This document shows positions 26,370 through 32,978 of a stretch of 64,000 nucleotides of DNA, in pieces. The stretch covers positions 1 to 64,000 of the forward strand of contig NZ_QGMY01000016.1 of NCBI RefSeq assembly GCF_003173355.1, in the 5' to 3' direction. Origin of the DNA: Methanospirillum lacunae (lineage in GTDB: Archaea > Halobacteriota > Methanomicrobia > Methanomicrobiales > Methanospirillaceae). Within the stretch, counting starts at the first letter, position 1; the number at the start of each line of letters is the position of its first letter. The position numbers and the translations under genes were made by a program. The notes under the pieces were generated by a model that was given only the letters and a program-made list of their open reading frames with translations, was not told the origin of the DNA and made no database searches.

Positions 26370-26975
26370 TTAATTACAATATTTTCCGGTAAGGAGCCCG
26401 CCAAGTCTGAACCCTTTCTGATATGCAGCATCAAGAAGGTCAGGAAATCTATCCAGATCCACTTTATTGTCCATATCCCTGATAAAGAGTTCATCGTCAT
26501 ACCGGCAGTCCAGAATATCACAAAATGATTTGACTGAAAGAGTAACCCCATCAAAATTTTCTGGAAGATTCATCCCAGAAATGGAGAGAAGAAGTGTACG
26601 TCTAACAGCTCTTTTTTCCTTTGAAACAAGTCGCTTCTTTCTCACGTATTTAGCGCAATAAAAGACCTGAAATCGATCCATGAAAGACTTAAGATGACCG
26701 GGTATCCCCATAGTCATTACCGGCGTGGCAATGATCATACTATCCATCTCCCTGAAAGCAGGATACAAACCACTGACATCATCTTCCATCATACAAGTCT
26801 CATGATCTTTGCAGAAGTAAAACTCCCGACAGGCAGTCAGTTCAAGTTCGGGTACATGAATGACCCGAACATCGCATCCTGCAGATTCAGCGCCTGATAC
26901 TGCCTTTTTCAATAATTTAGCGGTATTTCCTTCAGTAAGCGGACTTCCAAGAAGCGCGATGATCTGTGGTCTCAT
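26370..26975 (-). CDS. NADPH-dependent FMN reductase-like flavoprotein
   Basis: A 201-residue flavodoxin-like protein. The FMN phosphate loop is GSPLTEGNT at the N-terminus and the isoalloxazine loop is ATPVMTMGIPGHLKSFMDR. In place of the compact four-cysteine cluster of iron-sulfur flavoproteins, it has widely spaced cysteines (CREFYFCKDHETC), so a cluster is doubtful. The ATG at 26975 is preferred over a GTG at 26990, as GTGGT precedes it. It is divergent from the zinc-ribbon gene across a palindrome-rich promoter region. Likely role: electron transfer in oxygen or quinone detoxification. Confidence 0.8.
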   Translation of the reverse strand: MRPQIIALLGSPLTEGNTAKLLKKAVSGAESAGCDVRVIHVPELELTACREFYFCKDHETCMMEDDVSGLYPAFREMDSMIIATPVMTMGIPGHLKSFMDRFQVFYCAKYVRKKRLVSKEKRAVRRTLLLSISGMNLPENFDGVTLSVKSFCDILDCRYDDELFIRDMDNKVDLDRFPDLLDAAYQKGFRLGGLLTGKYCN

Positions 26976-27014
26976 ACCACTGATATTCACCTATATCCAG
27001 ACAAGTATGTTTCG

Positions 27015-27061
27015 ATCGGACCGATTAAAAAACCAAAATATTTAAAAAATATTGCAATATT
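27015..27061. promoter_or_regulatory. Divergent promoter region with two palindromes
   Basis: Between the flavoprotein (start 26975) and the zinc-ribbon gene (start 27117) lie two symmetric sites: ATCGG-A-CCGAT (27015-27025) and the perfect 14-bp AATATTGCAATATT (27048-27061). A further AATATTT copy lies at 27037-27043 and TATA-like tracts sit among them. The position suggests operators controlling both redox operons. Confidence 0.45.
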
Positions 27062-27116
27062 AAGAAAATAACCAATTAATTCAACACATTTTCATCCGAA
27101 TCATTAAATAACGATC

Positions 27117-27362
27117 ATGATGAGTATAGATATGGTAAAAACCATGAGTGAACCGAAACGAGTAAAAGCAGGAGAAAAGGTCGGCCCAGGAAAATACGTC
27201 TGTGTGGATTGCGGAAAGACATACGAGATGACCGACGCTGAACAGGATCTGAGACACTGTCCTGCATGTGCATGTGAGATGTACGACTGTTTCCCGATTA
27301 CTCATATCAGGGATGACGTAAAAACTCCGGAAGACGCAACGCATCCCCCGAAGCGATCATAA
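27117..27362 (+). CDS. Small rubredoxin-like zinc-ribbon protein
   Basis: An 81-residue protein with one zinc- or iron-binding ribbon: CVDCGKTYE at about residues 38-46 and CPACACE at about 57-63, with an extra Cys in each half. The spacing resembles rubredoxin-type knuckles but the protein is not a standard rubredoxin. Internal Met codons at residues 2, 6 and 10 make the start uncertain. It heads a plus-strand run with desulforedoxin, a CMD protein and peroxiredoxin, so a redox role is plausible. Confidence 0.7.
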   Translation: MMSIDMVKTMSEPKRVKAGEKVGPGKYVCVDCGKTYEMTDAEQDLRHCPACACEMYDCFPITHIRDDVKTPEDATHPPKRS

Positions 27363-27430
27363 CCGCTTCGACCTGTCCCGGCAGGATTCCCGGTATTGCC
27401 TTCTGAATATCTCACCCCAGAGGAACATAA

Positions 27431-27556
27431 ATGGTTAATGTATCAGCGGAAGGACAGGTCTTTGAATGCGAGATCTGCGGAAATGTGGTAAAAGTTACCG
27501 AAGTCGGAGGCGGCGAACTTATCTGCTGTGGCGAACCGATGGTTCTCCAGGAGTAA
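27431..27556 (+). CDS. dfx: Desulforedoxin
   Basis: A 41-codon gene with an ATG at 27431 and TAA at 27554. The product has the desulforedoxin pattern: C-E-I-C-G at residues 13-17, then V-K-V with a glycine-rich turn, then adjacent cysteines CCGE at 32-35. This C-x2-C ... C-C arrangement binds one iron in the small homodimeric protein known from sulfate reducers and forms the N-terminal domain of desulfoferrodoxin. Here it stands alone, without the superoxide reductase domain. It lies four bases before the CMD gene in the redox island. Confidence 0.9.
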   Translation: MVNVSAEGQVFECEICGNVVKVTEVGGGELICCGEPMVLQE

Positions 27557-27560
27557 TCCC

Positions 27561-27899
27561 ATGACAGCAGGAATTGATGATCTTGAAACAAAGATCGGAA
27601 AAGTACCTCGCGTTTTTAAAAAGTTAGCCGAAACCGATCCGGATTTACATGAGATGATCCTCAAACTTGACCAGTATATCTGGGACGATGGGGCACTATC
27701 TCGGAAAACTAAGAAACTTATCGCTATCGCCATTGCTACCTCAATGAGGGATCAGCATGCTATCAGGGCACAGATGGCTGGAGCGAAAAACCTCGGAGTA
27801 ACCAAAGACGAAGTTGAAGAAGCTCTTAGAGTGGCTTACCTTCTAGCTGGCATGCCGGCATATGTAAACGGGAAGATTGTTGAAGAAGAGGTTATGTGA
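27561..27899 (+). CDS. Carboxymuconolactone decarboxylase (AhpD-like) family protein without cysteines
   Basis: A 112-residue all-helical protein of the CMD/AhpD fold. The conserved histidine and following helix (QHAIRAQMAGAKNLGVTKDEVEEAL) are present. The peroxidatic CxxC that precedes this histidine in AhpD is absent and the chain has no cysteine at all. It cannot therefore act as an AhpD disulfide reductase and may be a decarboxylase-like or structural member. The ATG at 27561 is chosen over an upstream frame that overlaps desulforedoxin. Its stop lies two bases before the peroxiredoxin ATG. Confidence 0.82.
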   Translation: MTAGIDDLETKIGKVPRVFKKLAETDPDLHEMILKLDQYIWDDGALSRKTKKLIAIAIATSMRDQHAIRAQMAGAKNLGVTKDEVEEALRVAYLLAGMPAYVNGKIVEEEVM

Positions 27900-27901
27900 G
27901 T

Positions 27902-28561
27902 ATGAATTGCGATGAAGAGTATGAATGTGACTGTATCAGCCTTCCCATCCTTGGGGCCCCGGCTCCTGATTTTGAAGCGGTAACAACCCAGGGAACCATT
28001 ACCCTATCAGAATTACAGGGTAAGTGGGTGGTTCTCTTCTCCCACCCTGCTGACTTCACACCTGTCTGCACAACTGAATTCATCGCTTTTGCCCAGGTAT
28101 ATGATGAACTCAAGGCTATGAACACTCAGCTCATCGGACTTTCCATTGACAGTGTTCACTCCCATATTGCCTGGATCAGAAATATCAAAGAGAAGATGGG
28201 TATTGAGATCCCATTCCCTGTTATTGCAGATCTTGATATGAAAGTTGCAACTCTATACGGAATGGTTCATCCGGGCCAGAGCAGCACAGCAACGGTGAGG
28301 ACTGTCTTTTTCATTGATGATAAGGGGATACTCAGGGCAATGATCTATTACCCACTCAGTAACGGGAGATCAATTCCGGAGATTGTCAGATTGGTAAAAG
28401 CACTTCAGACATCTGACAAAGAAGGAGTTGCAACACCAGCAAACTGGCAGCCTGGGGATAAGGTTATTGTTCCACCTCCAAAGACTGTAGAGGAGGCAGA
28501 AAAGCGTATTACTGAAGGATACGATTATAAAGATTTTTACCTCTGCTTCAAAGACTCCTAA
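27902..28561 (+). CDS. Peroxiredoxin (Prx6/1-Cys type)
   Basis: A 219-residue thiol peroxidase. The peroxidatic Cys56 lies in HPADFTPVCTTEF, the Prx signature, and the C-terminal arm (EEAEKRITEGYDYKDFYLC) is the Prx6-type extension, with a further Cys at 215 that may resolve the disulfide. The N-terminus is unusual, with three cysteines in the first eleven residues (MNCDEEYECDC) ahead of the fold. The ATG at 27902 follows the CMD stop closely; a GTG at 27896 would overlap it. Confidence 0.93.
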   Translation: MNCDEEYECDCISLPILGAPAPDFEAVTTQGTITLSELQGKWVVLFSHPADFTPVCTTEFIAFAQVYDELKAMNTQLIGLSIDSVHSHIAWIRNIKEKMGIEIPFPVIADLDMKVATLYGMVHPGQSSTATVRTVFFIDDKGILRAMIYYPLSNGRSIPEIVRLVKALQTSDKEGVATPANWQPGDKVIVPPPKTVEEAEKRITEGYDYKDFYLCFKDS

Positions 28562-28601
28562 CCCCTCTTCTTTTATCTGGCAACCGCCAACACTGGATGA
28601 T

Positions 28602-29216
28602 ATGGGGATCAGTGTTCTTGCCATTTCTGGAAGTCCTCGCAGACACGGCAATTCTGAACAATTAATGGACTGGGTCCTTTCATCGATGATGAATCAACCA
28701 GATGTATCAGTCCAAAAGATCACCCTCGTTGACGCCGATATCAGGCCATGCCGTGGCTGTAATGCATGTGAAAAATTGAATCGGTGTGTTATCAGGGACG
28801 GCATGGATCAATTGCATGACCAGATCATAAAAGCTGACTGTATCATTGTGTCATCGCCGATCTACTGTATGAGTGTTTGTTCCCAGGTTAAAGCTCTCAT
28901 CGACCGAGCACAGGTCTTTAGATCCCGTAAGTACGTACTAAAACTACCGGTTGTTCCACCAGAGCGGAAGGGAAAACGACTAGGACTATTCATCTCATCA
29001 GCAGGACAAGACTGGAGTTATGTCTTTGATGCCGCCATCCCCGTGATAAAATGCTTTTTTCATGTGATTGAAGTCAGGGATAGCGATATTGGATACCTGA
29101 TGATCAATCATGTGGATGAAAAGGGGGCAGTGCTTAATCATCCCACTGCACAAAAAGATGCAATTCAGAAAGGCTCTGAGATAATCTCTGTACTGAGGGA
29201 GAGGCTTTCTGTATGA
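28602..29216 (+). CDS. Iron-sulfur flavoprotein (Isf family), copy 1
   Basis: A 204-residue flavodoxin-like protein with FMN loop SGSPRRHGNSE at the N-terminus and a compact cluster motif CRGCNACEKLNRC (C-x2-C-x2-C-x5-C) at about 50-62. This is the [4Fe-4S] binding pattern of iron-sulfur flavoproteins that reduce oxygen and peroxide in methanogens. The second flavin loop SSPIYCMSVCSQVKALIDR follows. It overlaps the next, paralogous gene by four bases (ATGA). Confidence 0.88.
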   Translation: MGISVLAISGSPRRHGNSEQLMDWVLSSMMNQPDVSVQKITLVDADIRPCRGCNACEKLNRCVIRDGMDQLHDQIIKADCIIVSSPIYCMSVCSQVKALIDRAQVFRSRKYVLKLPVVPPERKGKRLGLFISSAGQDWSYVFDAAIPVIKCFFHVIEVRDSDIGYLMINHVDEKGAVLNHPTAQKDAIQKGSEIISVLRERLSV

Positions 29217-29842
29217 GCCAGGGAATTAAAGTTATCGGAGTGCTTGGTAGTCCACGAAGGCATGGAAACACTGAGATTTTACTAGATTCTTTCCTGAAAG
29301 GTGCAACAGAAGCAGGAGCGGAGACTGATAAAATTATTCTCAGCAAAATGTCATATTCCTCGTGTAAAGGGTGCAATGCCTGCCATAAAACCGGGGAGTG
29401 TATTCTAAAGGATGATGTTCATCCGGTTTTTGAACAAATGTTGAGTGCTGACTGCCTTGTTATATCATCGCCCATCTACACCATGGGTATAACCACCGAA
29501 CTCAAAGGATTCATCGATCGTGCCCATTATGTCTGGGTCAGACATTACAAGCTTAACACGCATCCCCTCCCCCCGGAAAAAAAGAAACTCCACAGAGGGT
29601 ATTTTCTATCAACTGCAGGAATGGACCGGGATGACGTTTTCTCGACTGCGTTTCCCATGATGACCGCATTATTTAATATATTCGGTTTTTCATATTGTGA
29701 AAATATCCTCGCAAAAGATATGGATGGATTTGGTGGAATAACCGGAAACCCCGAGATACTCACGGCGGCACACAAGAGTGGGTCAAATGCAATAAAAGGA
29801 ATTCTGGCTAAAGAACCGTGTAATACTGTGAAAAAAGTATGA
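29213..29842 (+). CDS. Iron-sulfur flavoprotein (Isf family), copy 2
   Basis: A 209-residue paralogue of the preceding gene, with FMN loop LGSPRRHGNTE, cluster motif CKGCNACHKTGEC (same spacing) and flavin loop SSPIYTMGITTELKGFIDR. The tandem arrangement and 4-base overlap point to duplication followed by joint translation. Differing lengths in the C-terminal half suggest different partners. It ends six bases before the convergent membrane-protein stop. Confidence 0.88.
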   Translation: MSQGIKVIGVLGSPRRHGNTEILLDSFLKGATEAGAETDKIILSKMSYSSCKGCNACHKTGECILKDDVHPVFEQMLSADCLVISSPIYTMGITTELKGFIDRAHYVWVRHYKLNTHPLPPEKKKLHRGYFLSTAGMDRDDVFSTAFPMMTALFNIFGFSYCENILAKDMDGFGGITGNPEILTAAHKSGSNAIKGILAKEPCNTVKKV

Positions 29843-29848
29843 TTTATT

Positions 29849-31771
29849 TTAAATCGGGTTTGAAATGGAAATATTATTAAACCCTATTATCGGATATCGT
29901 TCCATTGTTCTCCATATCGGCATTTTTTCTAGATCATGGACATTGAGTTGAATAATATTCAAACCCTTTTTCAGGTTAATCTTCTGAGTATAACTTACTC
30001 CATTCGGTGTTATTACGGTTTTTTCCTGAATTTTTCCGTCTAATATTATGTCAAGTGTTCTATTTTGAGAGTTGCTTCTCGCTTGAATATTTAATTGAAC
30101 TCTTCTTTCATCTGGAGAAGATACAGCAAATGTACCATTATTTTCCATCCAGCGAAATGGCTTTCCATTCTCACTTTTGAGTTGACTCCACCCGGTTGTG
30201 TAATCGATAAACTGTATTGACTTGTCAAAAATATCAGGTTTGAATGTATTTTGTGCAAATATGTGAACTTTATTTATATCAACTGGAAAATCTGAAATCT
30301 CCAAATCTCCGTTGATATATCCTGGCCCATGTTGGATAACGGCCTTTTTTTGATCGATAAAGGCAGTATTATCAATTTTATCGAGAAGAGGAATAGAATT
30401 ATTGTCAGAAAATTCCTTTCGAATATTGTTTTTGTAGGTCACAAAATAGGGAAATCCATCCTCATATGAGTATTCAGTATATAGTGATCTTTCTCCAAAA
30501 ATCTCATTATCTGGATTATAACATGCTGGACATATCACCATTACAGATTTGGACAACTGATTAAAGGTCAGATAATTATCACCCCGGTGATCCATAAGAC
30601 ATCCAATCGTGATTCCTCCGGTTGATATTAACGTGGCTAGAAGAATTAAAGAGACCAAATAATTTGAATTATATTCAGTAATAAGGGATACAATCAAAAT
30701 AAACAGTGGAATAATCCAGATTGCATAACGAAAGAGGTACATCATTCCACAATTCCAATTTATTGTCGTTGTTCCTGCAAATGCAAGAGCAATAGCGATC
30801 ATCCAGATTAGTAATATTCGGTAATCATGCTGAATAACAAGAGAATAGGGGACTAGAAAAATTGAAATTATTAATAACAGGGGTAGATATACAAGAATTC
30901 CTGAATTCAGATCAATAAATAACCCTACTACTCTCTCCCAGGATATGAAGGAAAAACTTGCAGCATTAATGTACATTTGAGGGTTGGTTGTGTGAAAAAA
31001 ATAAAAACTATAGAGGTATGGAAGGAGAGAGATAGAAGAAATTGAAACTAAATAGACAAAATATCTGAATTTGTAAAATTTAGATTTCCAACCTAACAAA
31101 ATCAGGGATAATGATAGAACTGCAATTGGAGGATTTTGTAATGAAGCCAATGAAGAAAAGAGAACTGCCAGGTAATAATTTCGTTTATCAGACAGAAAAC
31201 TAAAATAGAGAGATAAAATAACAAAACAATATGAAAAAACTTCTGTATGAGTCCAATGTAGATAGAGAAGAACAGGAGAACTTATCGTAAATGCAATATA
31301 CCAAAAATGTTTTGGTTTTATTATCGTATCATGTCGATAAATGATACAGATTGTAATAATTAACAAAAAAATGTTGAAAAACTGAAATGCCTTTAATTCA
31401 TTAAAAGATAAGAGATGAAAAACCCAGAAGATTGGTAAAACGAAGAGAGAATAAAACCAAAGATGGGATGCTTCAAGAGTTCCTTTAAGTGATGTAATAT
31501 AACCAGCTGTTAAATTTACAGTAATTCCATTTTTTTCATATATTTTCTGTTTTAGCTCTGTATCTTGAGGTTTGTAATCAGGGGACCAATGATTTAATAA
31601 AGAGATTGTCATCCCGACATACTCATTTCCATCCCCAACAATAATCGGATGAAAAATACACCCTCCAATAAGAAGAAACAAAGATGATAAAATAATTAAA
31701 GTGAGGGTTATGACCCTAATGCGTGAGATAAAATAAGAATTAAGCGAGATTAATTTCGAACAAAAAAACAT
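29849..31771 (-). CDS. GT-C-like integral membrane protein, probable glycosyltransferase
   Basis: A 640-residue membrane protein with about eleven hydrophobic segments in residues 15-410 and a long C-terminal extracellular beta-rich domain. An acidic residue in the first external loop (VGDGNEY near 50) fits the GT-C arrangement of polyprenyl-phosphate sugar-dependent transferases, but no diagnostic motif is present. The gene is markedly AT-rich compared with its neighbours, with runs of A and T, which suggests recent transfer. Sequons in the C-terminal domain support an outside location. It could attach sugars to surface proteins or lipids; its substrate is unknown. Confidence 0.6.
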   Translation of the reverse strand: MFFCSKLISLNSYFISRIRVITLTLIILSSLFLLIGGCIFHPIIVGDGNEYVGMTISLLNHWSPDYKPQDTELKQKIYEKNGITVNLTAGYITSLKGTLEASHLWFYSLFVLPIFWVFHLLSFNELKAFQFFNIFLLIITICIIYRHDTIIKPKHFWYIAFTISSPVLLYLHWTHTEVFSYCFVILSLYFSFLSDKRNYYLAVLFSSLASLQNPPIAVLSLSLILLGWKSKFYKFRYFVYLVSISSISLLPYLYSFYFFHTTNPQMYINAASFSFISWERVVGLFIDLNSGILVYLPLLLIISIFLVPYSLVIQHDYRILLIWMIAIALAFAGTTTINWNCGMMYLFRYAIWIIPLFILIVSLITEYNSNYLVSLILLATLISTGGITIGCLMDHRGDNYLTFNQLSKSVMVICPACYNPDNEIFGERSLYTEYSYEDGFPYFVTYKNNIRKEFSDNNSIPLLDKIDNTAFIDQKKAVIQHGPGYINGDLEISDFPVDINKVHIFAQNTFKPDIFDKSIQFIDYTTGWSQLKSENGKPFRWMENNGTFAVSSPDERRVQLNIQARSNSQNRTLDIILDGKIQEKTVITPNGVSYTQKINLKKGLNIIQLNVHDLEKMPIWRTMERYPIIGFNNISISNPI

Positions 31772-31876
31772 CTAGATCAATATATAAACGGCCTATTTTT
31801 TTTACTTTTTTATGAGATACGTCCTTTTTCTTAGGGGTTGGATACCTGAAACACTTTCGCCCTGTGCCCTTCATAA

Positions 31877-31899
31877 TTTATATACCACGACGATGAGGT
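31877..31899 (+). promoter_or_regulatory. Promoter and ribosome-binding site of the MrfB-MrfA operon
   Basis: TTTATATAC (31877-31885) is a good TATA box about 27 bases ahead of the ATG at 31908, and GAGGT (31895-31899) is a ribosome-binding site eight bases ahead of it. The transcription start is therefore probably a little upstream of the simple prediction. Confidence 0.5.
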
Positions 31900-31907
31900 A
31901 TCGGTAG

Positions 31908-32978
31908 ATGCAGGGAACAGATCTCGTCTCGGTGAGCCAGAGGTGGCAGGCACGAATAACTGCTTCGCCCGACTACAGGATAGTCCCCCATGACAATGTA
32001 TTCCGCATGGGGCTTCATGCCTCCGCGATTGGTGAATCTACCTATAATCATTTCGAACAATACTACCGCGAAATTTGCCGTAAATATTCCGGTATTCCCG
32101 TTGAAGATGCTATCCCGGGATCCCCAGCCATAAATGAAGATGGAGAATATTACCATGTTCAGAATATTCGGCCGATACAACTCACCTCACATCATCAACC
32201 AGATCCGTCAGTTATGAGTGAACTCAGGCTTGTCAGGGGCATTGGCCCAAAAGGAGCGGATAGGCTCAGGCAACGCGGATGCAAACAAATTTCAGATCTC
32301 CTTCACCACCGCAGGTACCAAAGGAAGGCTGCCCATGTATTGGAAGTACTACATGCAGGTCCAGCTGGTGCGACTCATCTGATCAGATCACGGCTCGGCC
32401 CATCCCATCCCCTGGGCCTGATTGCTTCTGAAGGATTCACTCCTGAAAAAATCAGGTTCCTGGATCTTGAAACTCTGGGCATTTTTGGCAGACCAGTCAT
32501 CCTTTTTGGCATAGGATGTCCTGGTCCAAGAGGATTGACCATCCATCAGTTTGTCCTCAGGGATATTACTGAGGAGCCAGCAGCATTGACAGCAGTCAGA
32601 GAACTCCTTGATGGTGCTGATGTACTGGTAAGTTACAATGGGAGAAGTTTTGATTTCCCATACCTGAATGAGCGATGTGCATACTACGGATTCGATCCCC
32701 TTCCGAGTCTCCCACATATTGATCTTCTCCACTATGCCCGAAGATTGTGGAGGGAACAGATTCCTGATTGCAGGCTCTCAACAGTTGAACAAAAATTCCT
32801 GGGTGTTGAACGTGAATTTGACCTTCCAGGAATGCTTGTCCCTGAGTGGTACATGAAGTACCGGGATACCGGTAACTGTGGTCCATTAGTGCCTATCGTC
32901 AGACATAATGAACAGGATATCGCAAGCCTTCCTCTTCTCCTTGATCTTCTCAGGAGTAAAGCACGTGAGTGTTGCTGA
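31908..32978 (+). CDS. MrfB/YprB-like RNase H-fold exonuclease
   Basis: A 356-residue nuclease. Residues 105-135 hold a helix-hairpin-helix (VRGIGPKGADRLRQRG). The RNase H-like exonuclease domain spans about 183-350 with acidic residues at FLDLET (Asp186, Glu188), NGRSFD (Asp249) and HNEQD (Asp337). This matches the DnaQ-like exonuclease YprB, renamed MrfB in Bacillus, which works with the MrfA helicase in excision of mitomycin-type lesions. The next gene encodes that helicase and starts inside this one. The order here is nuclease then helicase, and the N-terminal 100 residues resemble nothing I recognise. Confidence 0.85.
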   Translation: MQGTDLVSVSQRWQARITASPDYRIVPHDNVFRMGLHASAIGESTYNHFEQYYREICRKYSGIPVEDAIPGSPAINEDGEYYHVQNIRPIQLTSHHQPDPSVMSELRLVRGIGPKGADRLRQRGCKQISDLLHHRRYQRKAAHVLEVLHAGPAGATHLIRSRLGPSHPLGLIASEGFTPEKIRFLDLETLGIFGRPVILFGIGCPGPRGLTIHQFVLRDITEEPAALTAVRELLDGADVLVSYNGRSFDFPYLNERCAYYGFDPLPSLPHIDLLHYARRLWREQIPDCRLSTVEQKFLGVEREFDLPGMLVPEWYMKYRDTGNCGPLVPIVRHNEQDIASLPLLLDLLRSKARECC

